Shown here: positions 31,093 through 42,620 of the stretch, in pieces
Numbering within the stretch: the first letter of the stretch is position 1
How the letters are laid out: every line of letters begins with the position of its first letter
Source of the DNA: Leptobrachium leishanense
Lineage: Eukaryota > Chordata > Amphibia > Anura > Megophryidae
Assembly (NCBI GenBank): GCA_009667805.1
Contig: CM019072.1
Location: 38,743,519 to 38,807,518 of the forward strand
DNA: 64,000 nt
Reading direction: 5' to 3'
Translations under genes and position numbers: made by a program
The notes under the pieces: model-generated
What the model was told of the DNA's origin: nothing
The model's database searches: none
Seen by the model: the letters and a program-made list of their open reading frames with translations, nothing else

Positions 31093-32530
31093 GTCAGAAA
31101 TTGCAGAAGAAAATGTCAGCAAATACTCATAATTTAGCCGATGCCAGCATTAGTTAATTGCATAGAGAAGCAAGTACAATACTGCAATTACACTTGTTAA
31201 AGCAAATTAGTGCCCCCCTCCCCGATCTGGAGTGTGGAACCTTATGTGCCCCTCTTTATATGGTTCCTAGGGTCATCACTGCCCTAAGACGTACTCCTGC
31301 TTTTACAAGCAGGGCCGCACTGGGATTAAAAAAAAAGCTGATATGACGTCTCCACAGCAATAAAATGCACAGTAATGAACAGTGAATATGAGTGAGTTTT
31401 ATGACAGTGGAATGCAGATACGCTGTAATGTGCAATGTGTATGAACGCATCAGAGCTGGTGCCAGCCCAAGACATTCTGCTGCCTAGAGCCAAGGATGAA
31501 ATGCTGCCCCCACCGCCACACCGCCAAAATACATCTGCATCCTTTGTTATATCATGATATTTAAATTAAGGGACATCTGTAATGACACTCCCATCATAAG
31601 AGACCACCAAGTAGGACAATGCAACAAGATAGCCACAAAAAACCTACACATTTTTGTAAAAGGTCCCAACTTCATGGTTTCTCCTGTGGTTGGAGAGAAG
31701 CAGGTTCTAACAAATGCATGGTGCTTAGAATGTTACCCGTGTTTGGATAGTTTGACAGAAATGTACATATTAAGCTTTGCCTCTCTCCTCAGCTCCTCAT
31801 ACAGGCTCCCAAGTGTGATAATGCCCTGTGTTAGTGACCAGGAACTGGTTGAGATCAAGAAGCTGTGTGTTAGTAGGATCACAAACTCACAATTAAAAAG
31901 CATTGTGAAAGTCAAAGACACATTTACTATTTCACTATTTTAATCTTTTGAAACTTGCAGTTCCTCTTTAAATTCTGTATGGTTTTTGGTTTGGTGAATT
32001 TCCCTGCACTGCAGGGTGGCCAGGGCTAGCATAGGGGCCATTAAGCTTTTAAATGAGCCTAATCTACGTTACATTTCAGGTGGCTTTTATTATTAAACTT
32101 TACATACCGCTGACACATTCTGCAGTGCTGTACACGGGGTGATAGCATGGTACAGTATAATTGGGGGTTCCTCTGCCCAGACATACGCATACCTGGTGGA
32201 GGAGAGACAAGCCGCCGCAGCCTGAGAAGATGGATCTGCCCACACACGCCTAAATCCGAGTCACGCCTTTCCACTCCTGGCCTGGCTGGCTGAATGTTTG
32301 TGGGCGCGGTTGGCGGCACTGCTGTGGACCTCAAGAGGTGCCGCTGCCATCGCTGATAAAAAATAGTGCAGCGACAATTTGTCGCACCATGGAATTTGCC
32401 GCTTGGAGTCGTTGCTCCAACCAGCACCGTGGTCGGGTCAGCCCTGCAGAGCTCCACAGCCATAAAACTCACAGTAATGTGTGGTGTGTATTAGTGTTAT
32501 ACACAGCTCTACAACAATAAAACTGACATT
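31093..32530. other. Unassigned sequence with small repeat remnants
   Basis: 31305-31330 has a CAGGGCCGCACTGGGA word like a hAT end. 31370-31440 and 32455-32520 resemble the 55-base repeat at 19988. An open frame at 31554-31943 is not recognisable. No host exon could be supported. Confidence 0.4.
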
Positions 32531-33028
32531 TACAGTGGCAAGAAAAAGTATGTGAACCCTTTGTGATTACGTGGCGTTTTGCATGAATTGGTCATAAAAT
32601 GTGCTCTGATCTTCATCTAAGTCACAACAATTTGAAAAACACAGTCTGCTTAAAATAATACAACACAAACATATGTTTTCATGTTTTTATTGAACAGAAC
32701 ATGTAAACATTCACAGTGCAGAGTGGAAAAAGTATGTGAACCTTTGGACTTCATAACTGGTTGACCCTCCTTTGGCAGCAATAACCTCAAACAAACGTTT
32801 CCTGTAGTTGCAGATCAGACCTGCACAACGATCTGGAGTAATTTTGGACCACTCCTCTTCACAAAACTGTTTCAGTGTAGCAATATTCTTGGGATGTCTG
32901 GTGTGAATCGCTCTCTTAAGGTCATGCCACAGCATTTCAATCGGGTTGAGGTCAGGACTCTGACTGGGCCACTCCAGAAGGCGTATTTTGTTTTGTTGAA
33001 GCCATTCTTTTGTGACTAGTGGCACCTA
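32531..33028 (-). pseudogene. Tc1-like transposon, 3' half with transposase C-terminus
   Basis: Minus-strand translation gives [20 protein letters not shown] then [13 protein letters not shown]. The [12 protein letters not shown] block is the C-terminal end of Tc1-family DDE transposases and carries the final catalytic Glu. The terminal inverted repeat begins at TACAGTGGCAAGAAAAAG (32531), the TA being the target dinucleotide. A second copy of the AAAAAGTATGTGAACC word lies about 180 bases inside (32727), giving an IR/DR arrangement like that of some Tc1 elements. The element stops at about 33028, fused to the Penelope-like copy 2, so the first two thirds of the transposase and the other end are missing. 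Confidence 0.85.
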
Positions 33029-34614
33029 AAGCCTTGCACATATTCTCTATGTAGATGGTTAAATCCAAAAAATTTATCTCATTTTTACTATATTGAGTCT
33101 CCAGAAAAATCCCCCAAATGTTCTTATTTAGTTGTTCAAGGAAGTTATCTAGATGGGCCTCACTCCCCTTCCAAATAATAAATAGGTCGTCAATGTAACG
33201 TTTGTATAGCACAAGGTTCTGCGCCCAGTCACCCGAACCCAAGGACCACTGGGATTCCCCGTGAGCCATAAAGAGGTTCGCGTAACTGGGTGCGAAACGC
33301 GTGCCCATTGTATTCCCCGTAAATTGAAGATAAAAATCACCTTCAAAGGAAAAGTAATTATTCTCTAGGATAAAATTAATCCCCTCAATGATAAATTGAG
33401 TTTGTGCTACGGGATATACGGTATGAAGATCCAGAAAATGTCGTACTGCTTGACTGCCTTTACAGTGGGAAATAATAGTGTATAATGAACGGACATCACA
33501 TGTCACCAGGATGTAATCTGGTTCCCACTTGATGCCCTCCACTATTTGTAGTTGGTTCATCGTGTCACGCAAATAGGAAGGGATTTGTTGGACAACTGGT
33601 TGTAACAAGGTATCAATATATTGGGAAAGTTTACTGGTGACAGATTCAATGCCGGAGATAATAGGACACCCTGGTGGATGAATGGGGTCCTTATGTATTT
33701 TTGGGAGCAAATAAAACACTGGAATCCTAGGAAATGGAATATCCAAATATGTGAATTCTTTCTCACTTAGAATTGATTGATCCTTACCCCTTATGAGAAG
33801 TTCTTTACATCTCTCTTGTATAATTTTTGTAGGGTTATTGGGGAGAATTTTATGCATATTAATATCATTCAGTTGACGTTTAGCTTCTTTCTTATATTCG
33901 GCGGGGTCTAGGATGACAACACCCCCGCCTTTGTCAGCTGGTTTAATAATGATAGTTGAATCATTTTGTAAATCCATCAAAGAAGTGTGTTCTTTTTTAG
34001 AGAGATTATATCTAGATGAAGCAGGTTTACGGATAGCATCAATATCTCTCATACACATATGTTGGAATACTTTTATTTCCTCTGACACCATGTGTTTTGG
34101 GAAGAAAGTTGACGGTTTCTTTAGCTGGGTATGGACATATTCACTCTGAACCGCTGAGTGGACAATAGGATTTTTTAAAAAGAATTTTTTTAAACATAAC
34201 TTTCTTTTGAATTTTTCCAAATCCAAAAACATATCAAATTTGCTAAGTGGTCTACTTGGAGCAAATTTTAAGCCTTTTTGTAAGACCGCGATTTCAGTGT
34301 TACTTAATGTCCTTTGGGATAAATTAAAAATCCCTTTAGTCTCAGCAGGTTTTCTCATCTCCTTTTTTTTTTTTAGTGGACCTTCCTCCTCTGATTCCTC
34401 GTCTTGCCTTTCTTTTGATCTTTTTTTGGATGTCTTTACAGGTTCTCCAAGTAACAGCTGCTGGATCACCTCGATGTCTGGTTCTAAAGGTATACACTAC
34501 TTGTTCTGTAGGATAACCTTCTCCCTCCGGGGTTTGGGAAAATCCTCAGATAAATCCTCTTTTCCTAATATTTCGAACCTATTTCGCAAAATAGGTTCAT
34601 GATGCGAGAGTCCA
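33029..34614 (-). pseudogene. Penelope-like element copy 2, reverse transcriptase ORF
   Basis: A minus-strand frame open for about 480 residues from 34469, with an upstream in-frame ATG region starting at 34614. It shows the Penelope-like palm motifs: GVVILDPAEYKKEAKRQL, IPVFYLLPKIHKDPIHPPG, LVTCDVRSLYT (motif A Asp), NTMGTRFAPSYANLFM and YKRYIDDLFIIWKG. The YIDD catalytic box is intact, followed by NEINFLDLTIYIEN. Penelope enzymes are related to telomerase reverse transcriptase and prime at nicked target DNA. At about 33029 the frame runs into the Tc1 fragment, and the linker and GIY-YIG nuclease are lost. A small frameshift near 34480-34500 separates the ATG at 34614 from the long frame. 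Confidence 0.87.
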
Positions 34615-34616
34615 TG

Positions 34617-35797
34617 TTAATTCCAATTAGACTTCCATTGGTAATCATTGGAGAGACTAAAACCATTGGGGGTAGAAAAACTTTCATCAGATTCTTCTTG
34701 TACTATTTCTATCTCCTTCTTGCCTAAAGAATCACTAGATTGGGCACTTGAAATTTCTTCTGTGTGTTGAGAGCATACAGCACCTGTCTTCAGACGGACG
34801 GGGATGCGACTGATGGGAGCCTTTATCAAATCCTGATGGGGCAAAGGGACAAACTTCTGTGGATGGGGTGCTGGAGGGAGTGGTGAGGACTTCTCCATAT
34901 CCGTTGTTTCTTTATTTCCAAGGAGTGGAGCATGGATCATATTACTCGAAAATCTATCTCTGACTGGAGTAAGATTAGGATTAACATGCCCATCCTTATA
35001 TTCGTCTCTCTTATTAAAGGGTTTAGTCTTTTTGGTGTTAATAAAGTGAGATTTATTATACCTCCGAGTGTTTTTAGTGTTGGTATAATGAGAGAAGGGA
35101 TGCTGAGCAGAGGATTTAGATGGATAAAATTTCTCTTTAGCTCTACCGGACTGATAATCATTAATATATCTCTGGTATTTTCTCTTCACCTCGATCACCT
35201 CTGTTGTTAGTTGGTCCATCGTTTTTCCGATATTTCGGAGGATAGATTCTACTAATTCTCCTGTGGTGGCCCCATTAAGTTCATTTATAAGTGTTTGTAT
35301 TTGACCCTCCAAAGCAGAAAGAGAACTTTTCCTAAAGTTGATGATATACTGCATGGTGGTGCTAGTAAACCCTTCTAGCATATTAATCCATCCCTCTAGG
35401 AATTGAGCATTGTCTCTATCTGAAGAAGGAAGTTTAAAATACCTAAGGCCTCTAGGGGCTCCTCTCGCTCTTGGTACTACAGGATGAGCTGAAGCCGCAT
35501 CTGAGAGTCCGCAGAGTCCACATGTTTTAAAACAGTCTGCAAGTAAACATCCAGGGCAGTATCACCCTTGGGCGAAGCACTTGACACTGTCCTTTCCACT
35601 GGACTTGCGCTTCCTTCGGCTGGGTCAAGCGTGGTACCCTGCTCTGCTGCGTCCTGGACTGCTTGCCTCGCCTCATAATCCTCGAGGGCTTGCAAAAGTT
35701 CATCCTTCTTTTTATCTTTCGTCGAAATATTTTTGTCTTTACATAATTGTTCCAAGGTTTTTTTCGATGGTTGCTGCGATATTCTCACTCCAGCCAA
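34617..35797 (-). pseudogene. Penelope-like element copy 2, upstream ORF
   Basis: Two adjoining minus-strand frames (35797-35477 and 35381-34617) look like one product broken by a frameshift near 35475. The first part is a short basic/acidic domain starting MAGVRISQQPSKKTLEQL, resembling a SAP-like helix pair (LEQLCKDKNISTKDKKKDEL). The second contains a helical stretch (FRKSSLSALEGQIQTLINEL) then a long Lys/Asn/Pro-rich tail ending QWKSNWN. The stop of this ORF is directly followed by the ATG of the reverse transcriptase ORF (stop TAA, one base, then ATG). An ORF1-like protein ahead of the reverse transcriptase is known in some Penelope/Neptune elements. Its function is unproven; a nucleic-acid-binding role is a guess from composition. 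Confidence 0.65.
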
Positions 35798-36560
35798 ATA
35801 AAAGATAGAAAAGAAAACAAAGAAGGGGGAAGGGAACTGCTGTGTATTGTGTAAATTCTAATAAATGCACTGAGTTCTGCTCTGGAAATTGGAAAACCAA
35901 TTTCTTTAGTATCTGGATCTATGTTGCTTCACAGATCCAAATACTAACCTGATATCCCACCGCTTGCCAGCAGTTGTCACGACCACTACGCGCGCTGCCG
36001 CGAAAGACGCCGGGTTAAGCCGCTCACTATCTGTCTATCCTAGACCCAGATAATGACTGAGTGGACCACAATCCACACGCGCGCTTATTTAACCGTCCCG
36101 GCCACACTTTCTCTCACAACAGGCACGTAGCGCGCGATACAATGATCCCAAGACTGCAACGCAGTACAAATCTTCTCTTGAAGCGGGTAATGACTACGTC
36201 TCCCACAATCCCTGAGCTCACTTTCCTATTCTATTAGTTACGCTGCCACCAGTCCTCATGGACACTACAAGCATCGCAACGGGAGACGCAGGGCTAAGCA
36301 ACTGCACTATCTGCCTACCCTAGACTCGGACAGTGACTACAGACCCCACAATCCATGCCGTCCCCGATGACTGCAACTCGCAATTTCTTATCTAACTGAG
36401 CTTAAAGCAAATAGCAATACTCCCAATCTCTTCGTTAGCGTGGATCTCATCAGCCAGAAGCAGAATTTAAATAGATTAGGTTTATTTAAGATATAGAACA
36501 AAGATATATATAATCACAGTGCATTTGTTACAGGAAAAATTATAGCTAGAATAAATCAAT
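35798..36560 (-). repeat. Penelope-like copy 2, 5' untranslated region and flank
   Basis: Non-coding. It contains two diverged copies of a roughly 200-base block (around TGACTACGTCTCCCACAATCC at 36185 and TGACTACAGACCCCACAATCC at 36335, also CCTAGACCCAGATAATGAC at 36037). Repeated 5' regions are common in Penelope-like elements, but assignment here rests on position only. Confidence 0.45.
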
Positions 36561-36564
36561 TACA

Positions 36565-37500
36565 CACTAACAGAGCGGCAGCAACTGCCAGGAGTAACAG
36601 CCCAGTTAATGTATAAAACATAACAAGGAAAAAAGGTGTCATCTGCGCTCGTTTCTATGTGTTTCATGTACAACAAAACTGAGGTTTTTGTTTGTTTCAA
36701 TGGCCATTGCAACGTAAGCTCACTCGCCACTTCACAGCACCTCTTTACAGAGTGAGTACCTAACATGTACCAAAAGGCCGCTCTACTGAGCAGCTCCAAG
36801 CCCCTCCTGCTGCTTTTCAGCCAAGGAGAGGCAAAGATATGGTGGGTTTTATTTATACACGCACCAAACACTTCCCATTTGGGATTAAAAACAAAAACAT
36901 GGAAAGAGAAACAGCTGCAGAATGACGGACTGGTGTTACAAGCATGATATACATAAATACAGAAAAAATGGCGTTGCGCCCATACTCACCGGAGTGTCAG
37001 CAACTGCCAGGAGTAACAGCCCAGTTAATGTAATGTTTATACATTAACTGGGCTGTTACTCCTGGCAGTTGCTGCCGCTCCGGTGAGTATGGGCGCGACG
37101 CCATTTTTTCTGTATTTATGTATATCATGCTTGTAACACCAGTCCGTCGTTCTGCAGCTGTTCCTCTTTCCATGTTTTTGTTTTTAATCCCAAATGGGAA
37201 GTGTTTGGTGCGTGTATAAATAAAACTCACCATATCTTTGCCTCTCCTTGGCTGAAAAGCAGCAGGAGGGGCTTGGAGCTGCTCAGTAGAGCGGCCTTTT
37301 GGTACACGTTAGGTACTCACTCTGTAAAGAGGTGCCGTGAAGTGGCGAGTGAGCTTACGTTGCAATGGCCATTGAAACAAACAAAAACCTCAGTTTTGTT
37401 GTACATGGAACACATAGAAACGAGCGCAGATGACACCTTTTTTCCTTGTTATGTTTTATACATTACCTGGGCTGTTACTCCTGGCAGTTGCTGCCGCTCC
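36565..37500. repeat. R4 palindrome, arms of about 465 bases
   Basis: The left arm (36565-37031) and right arm (37038-37500) are near-perfect reverse complements around ATGTTTA. Both arms encode the same non-functional translation when read outward, which shows how closely they match. A further partial direct copy follows at 37501-37600. Confidence 0.92.
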
Positions 37501-37600
37501 GGTGAGTATGGGCGCAAGGCCATTTTTTCTGTATTTATGTATATCATGCTTGTAACACCAGTCCGTCGTTCCTTTTTTCCTTGTTATGTTTTAAACTACT
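37501..37600 (+). repeat. R4 partial copy
   Basis: It repeats the CGCCATTTTTTCTGTATTTA ... CACCAGTCCGTCGTTC end of R4 directly after the palindrome. Confidence 0.75.
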
Positions 37601-39171
37601 CAGTAAGCTAGCATTGGTGGCTCCTGGAGCCTGGAGATAGAGCATGGACAGATCCGTCATCTTTCGAATGTACCCCAAGTGACCAGCCAAAGCACATGGC
37701 CAGTTTTCAGAATTTATACACTTCCTGGTCCTTCCAAAACCCACCCACAAATGGCCCAGCCTCCTGCACTACATATCCCAGAGTTCCCTTCTCCAGAGCA
37801 TGCTCAGTACGCTTGTCATTAATCTTTAATTGCCCAAAGGTGTCCATCTCCCCCCCAGGGATCAAGGATGTGCTTCCTGTCTTTGAAGATAGGGCCTAAA
37901 TCTTGGTGCCGGGTTGGCTCCCAAGGTGCGACTATCTGGCTACACGATATGGCAGTTCAAAGACATTCCATTTTACAGCCACGTGTATCCTTCCCCCAGG
38001 GGAGAAAGCTAACCATTTTAATTACATTTTAGCACTCACTCTTAACAGCTGTAGACCCAGAGATACACTTCCCAAATGGTCAGACACAAATATGAATCGA
38101 TATGGAGGAGATATATATAAACAGGCACTTAGACACATATACACAGGCAGACCCTTATATAGATAGAAATACAGATCTAATCCGCCACAGTGGGTAGTAC
38201 ATTGAATGCTACACGTGCGAACCCAAGTGCCATAAGGAGGCAGAAATAAATTTAAGTAAGGACAATAGTGACCACTGTGGCATTTTTAGAGGAGGTTACT
38301 ACCCCATGAGGAGTTTCTGTATTAATAGCGGAAAGCAATAATAAAAATAACCTCACTTATTGTCATATTTTCTTTTTTCCAATGTCCTTATATACTGTGT
38401 ATAGTCCATTTATAAACAGAATAGTGTTGAATTAAATCTTTTCATGCCACAGTGATCAGTGTTAGGAGCCCATATATCAATCAGTTTATTTATCTTAGAT
38501 GTACTTTTTCGGGAGCACCTCTCCCCTCTCTGAGCAGATGGATACCGGAATTGCTGCCACCTTCACACAGTACCTCCAAAAATTAGAGTAGGTGAACTTA
38601 TTAAATTAGCTCTCACTAACTCAGCTCCTGTCATGCCTCAGCCTGAGAAGCTTGCTCATCGCCATGCTATTGCTGTTGCTCCCTGTCTGCATCCACTCGT
38701 TTTGTTTGCATATAATCTGGACACACCCTTCCTTCCATGCTCTGTCATTTTCCTGTTTTTCCTGTGTATGTGAGGTCCTACGAGCCCCCTCATCCTGTCT
38801 GTCAGTTTCATCCCTTTTTCGGTTGTACACTGTGGATCCGGTTGCTGGACTATATATTGCGTAGCCCACTATCCTGTGGACTGGATATCTGCCTGTGTTC
38901 CTGTTATTTACCATACCTGTGTACCTGCTGCCATTGGCCTTGGTGCTATTCCCATGGAGTCATCAGCTTCCTGTCTACGTGGCCCACTATCCTCGGGGGT
39001 CTAGAGACTTTCTGGGCTGCCAAACATCCATCCTGTGTCTGCTGCTTAAGACCTTCAATCAAGGTATTGCTACCCAAGTGGAGCCTCCAGCGTCTGACTG
39101 TATAGCCCACCATCCTCTGCTGATATCATATGTTGCCTGTGTAAATTGGATTTCATATATACAAAGACTGT
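37601..39171. other. Unassigned sequence
   Basis: No host exon was recognised. 38630-39160 is C/T-rich and resembles the R/U5 or leader of an LTR element in style, but no terminus or duplication was found. Confidence 0.4.
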
Positions 39172-40043
39172 CAGGGTAATTCAAAGAGAACCGAATTGCT
39201 TGAGAAAGGTAACCGAACGCTGAAAATCAGTGTTCGGTTACCTTTCTTGGCCATTCGGCTATCCAGAGAGCAGGCAATTTGCCAAATCCTGGCGAATTGC
39301 CTGAACATACAGTGCCTGTTCGGTGCCTATTCGAGGCCAGTGAAACCCCATAGAGAAGCACTGCTTCGGCTATTCAGAGAACACAAACCAGCAGTGAAAG
39401 GTTCCCGAAATGCCCTGCCATTCGGTGGTTTAATTCGGCAAGTTTATTCAGGAGAATCCCATAGGCTTCAATATTAAAAATATTCCCGTTTTAATTCAAT
39501 ATCTAATAAACCGTTCATTATAAAATTCTGCAGTAGAGAGTCTCTTTATTTATAGATTTTTTAGGATATTTTAAGCATTTTTCTGGATTTTTTTTTAAGT
39601 TTACTTATTTTTTCTGTAACAGCCCTTTTTATTATCATTCATTGGACCTCATATGTAAATTTCAGACATTTTCGCTCAGTTTCTTTGCAAACAGCGTTTC
39701 ACTTTTCAAACATTCATGCAAACTGTTTTCCTAATTTATTCACTGCCTCTTCTGCGGTGTCGGCTTTTTCCGGCGGCTGCGATCGGCTCCTGCTCGGGTT
39801 TTTCTGTGGTTTTCGGCAGTATAATCCAGATGTTTTTGCGGGTTTTTGGCGTGCATTCGCCGGGTTTTGCGGTTAGTTTTCGTCGGGTTTGCGGCAGCCT
39901 TTCCCTGCAATTCGGGGACCCTGTGGTGCTTGCTGAATACACCGCAGGGTCACCAAAATGGGATCGGCAAAAGGAACCGAATTGAAGAGAACGAAAAGTC
40001 ACCGACCATGCGGTGACTTTTCGAATCTCTTTGAATTACCCTG
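39172..40043. mobile_element. R5 inverted-repeat element, copy 1
   Basis: 872 bases with termini CAGGGTAATTCAAAGAGA and its complement TCTCTTTGAATTACCCTG. TGT flanks both sides and may be a 3-bp duplication. The centre carries AATATCTAATAAACCGTT and Gly/Phe-coding-like GC-rich sequence with no supported gene. The relative at 41848-42620 shares ends and centre. Confidence 0.72.
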
Positions 40044-40179
40044 TGTGTTGTGTGCTGTGTATTCAATATACATTTTTTACGTGCATTCCAAGTTTCCTAT
40101 GTCTGCTTACCTGCTCACCCCCAGCGCTTGGGATATAAACCTAATCCTAAGGCCCTGCCATTGAGCCATCCTGGCCCAA

Positions 40180-40680
40180 GCCTGACAGCTCCCCACTACC
40201 TGTCCTCACTAATCACCAAATACACCCCAGCCCGCTCCCTAAGGTCAAACAGTGACCTGCGCCTAGCTTCTCACGCATCACCTCTTTCCATGATAGACTG
40301 CAGGATTTCTCCCGCGCAGCTCCCATCCTCTGGAACGCTCTCCCTCATACAGTCAGACTTTCCGCTAGTTTCTCTTCCTTTTAAACACTCCCTTAAGACA
40401 TTCCTATTTAGGGAAGCCTGCCACCCGACTCACTGACGCAACCAGTCCATCACTCTCAGCTTGCAGTCCATCACGCTCACCTTGCAGTCCTCTCCTCCTG
40501 TTTCCACCCCCAACCTTTCTAGATTGTGAGTTCCCACAGGAATAGGACCCTAGTTTCCTCCTGTACTGGTTTGTTAAAATGTTGTTCAATGTATTGTAAC
40601 CTTGTCTATACTGTGCCTATTGTACAGCGCTGCGCTTATGCTGGTGCTTTATAAATAAAGATTAATAATAATAAATAATA
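40180..40680 (+). pseudogene. L2 LINE C-terminus and 3' tail
   Basis: It encodes PHYLSSLITKYTPARSLRSN and FKHSLKTFLFREACHPTH, broken by a frameshift, the last segment of the L2 reverse transcriptase ORF. The tail follows, with ATTGTACAGCGCTGCGCTTAT and a TAA-rich end. It is 5'-truncated. Confidence 0.85.
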
Positions 40681-40919
40681 ATCTTATAAACTCCTGCTTA
40701 GACAATGTGGATCCTAATGCAAATTGGCTCTACTTTTAACAGCCTCGGGCTCGGATTCACTTGCAGGGGCACCACCTCTCACCTTCAGGTATCCTTCCCG
40801 TTTTAAGAATCTTTTTCCAGCCAATGTGTATGAAAACCATATATTTAGTTCTAAAACAATAAAATAAATAAAACCAAGATTTATTAAGTTTGCATGTTTC
40901 CCATAGTGAATGGGTTTAA

Positions 40920-41055
40920 TTACCCCTTAAACCCATAACCAATACTCAAAGCCACAAACACATACCCCTCAATTCCTCCTTTATCTGTACCCATTGCACC
41001 TCTTGTACAGCACTCTGGAATGTGTTGTCGGTTAATAAATAAAATAATAGTAATA
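40920..41055 (+). repeat. L2-like tail, old copy
   Basis: CCATTGCACCTCTTGTACAGC and AATGTGTTGTCGGTTAATAAA correspond to the L2 tail with many changes. Confidence 0.5.
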
Positions 41056-41077
41056 CCCACAAAGAACTCTAAGGGGG

Positions 41078-41847
41078 TGTCATGGAGCTGACATCTGGCT
41101 CTCCTCAGAGAGCCACAAGGAACTGACTCTGCTCCAATTTTAAAGAACATTTTTCCTTTCTTTAGATTTTGCGTTTACTATATGGACAATTTCTGTATGT
41201 TATTACTCATGTGGTTGTATGAAGTGCGGTGTATTTAAAATGTATCCTCTATTGTGTGAGTGTAGATTCAGATGTAGAAAACTGTATGTATGTGATTTGC
41301 TCCAGTCTCCATTTTGTCCAGCTTAACATGGGTCCCAAGGACAAAGAACCGCATGGCCCCAAGATGGAGGATACAGCAAGCCAGCTGATTGGAGGCTTTT
41401 CCAAGACCTCATCTGCCTAATCCCCTGGACAATGGGGGAGCCTGAAAGGGACCTGATAGGGAACAGGAGGCTGGGAAAGGAGCCAATCAGTGCTGGATTT
41501 GTGGGCGGGGGAGTTGGTAATCTGTGTGTGCGAAGTTGTATAAATGACCCTGTTGAAATCCCTAAATACAGCAGTTCGCTGTTTTAAGGCATACAGGTCG
41601 TCTGGTGTTTTATTTCAAGGCAAATCACATTCACCACGGAAGACACTCAGTGGTCTTCTGGAACGCTACCTAACCCAGAAGAGGAACATCAAAGCGGCCC
41701 CTAACAACGCCAAAGCCATTTTCAGCACCCAGGACCAGCGGATCAGGCTGCTTGGGACGCCGAGTGCCAAGCCACTCGGTAGTCGGGCTGATCCACAGCA
41801 GGGGCATCTGGAGAGCAGGACAGCCGACGAACGACCATCCCGTCACA
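41078..41847 (+). mobile_element. Solo LTR with GGGGG flanks
   Basis: 770 bases from TGTCATGGAGC to CCCGTCACA with GGGGG at 41073-41077 and 41848-41852. It has a TATAAAT box at 41539-41545. The end lands exactly where the inverted-repeat element R5 would start, so it seems to have inserted at that element's left terminus. The duplication is low-complexity, which lowers certainty. Confidence 0.65.
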
Positions 41848-42620
41848 GGGGGTTATTCAGAGAGGTCCGAAATGTCACCGGACACTGAAATTCAGCGTAC
41901 GGTGACATTTCGGCGCCATTTGGCTATTTAGAGGGCATGCAGGTGAATTGCCTGCACGTACGACAGTGAAATCTCCCATAGTGAAGCAATGGTTAATCTA
42001 TTCAGCGAATGCTCTCCTGTTCGGTGGTTTCATTCGGCAGGTTTATTCAGGCGAATCCCATAGGCTTCAATGTTATAAATATTACCGATTTAATGCAATA
42101 TCTAATAAACCGTTTATTATTTTATTCTGCAGTAAAAAGTCTTTTTTATTTATAGACTTTTTAGGATCTTTTGGAACATTTTTTTTACTGAAAATGACTT
42201 TTTTTTGTTTTATTTTTTCTGTAATAGACCTTTTTAGCATTCATTGGACCTTTTATATGTAAATTCCAGAAATATTCGTTCAGTAGTTTTTTTTCCAAAC
42301 AGAATTTCAATTTTGAAACTTTCAAGCGTACTGTTTTTTTGTTTTTTTTACCCCGTTCGTCAGCTTGTCTGCTTTTTCAAGCGGCTGCTCTGGACTGTGA
42401 TCGGTGGCTCATTGGCGTGGTTTATTCAGCGGTTTCTGCGGGTTTCCAGTGAGTGTTCGGCTAGTGTGCAGCGGGTTTTCCCTGCACTCCAGGTACCCTG
42501 CGGTTGTACTTGAATACACCGCAGAGTCTGCGAACTAGAATCGCCGAACCGACCCGGAGTGTAGGGAACGAAAGGGCACCGAAATATCAGCGACATTTCG
42601 GTGCGCTCTGAATAACCGTG
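41848..42620. mobile_element. R5 inverted-repeat element, copy 2
   Basis: Termini GGGGGTTATTCAGAGAGGTCCG and TGCGCTCTGAATAACCGTG, with a matching inner inverted segment (AAATGTCACCG / CGACATTTCGGTG). The central AATATCTAATAAACCGTT is shared with copy 1. Confidence 0.7.

Noticed and set aside
31554..31943. 129-codon plus-strand frame
   Set aside because: No recognisable domain or splice context; composition is like the surrounding AT-rich DNA.
32059..32472. 137-codon minus-strand frame near the Tc1 fragment
   Set aside because: Not similar to any family I recognise, with low-complexity stretches; probably chance in GC-richer DNA.
36560..37611. Matching open frames on opposite strands (about 103 and 136 codons)
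   Set aside because: They are the two arms of one palindrome; R4 copies elsewhere do not keep the frame.
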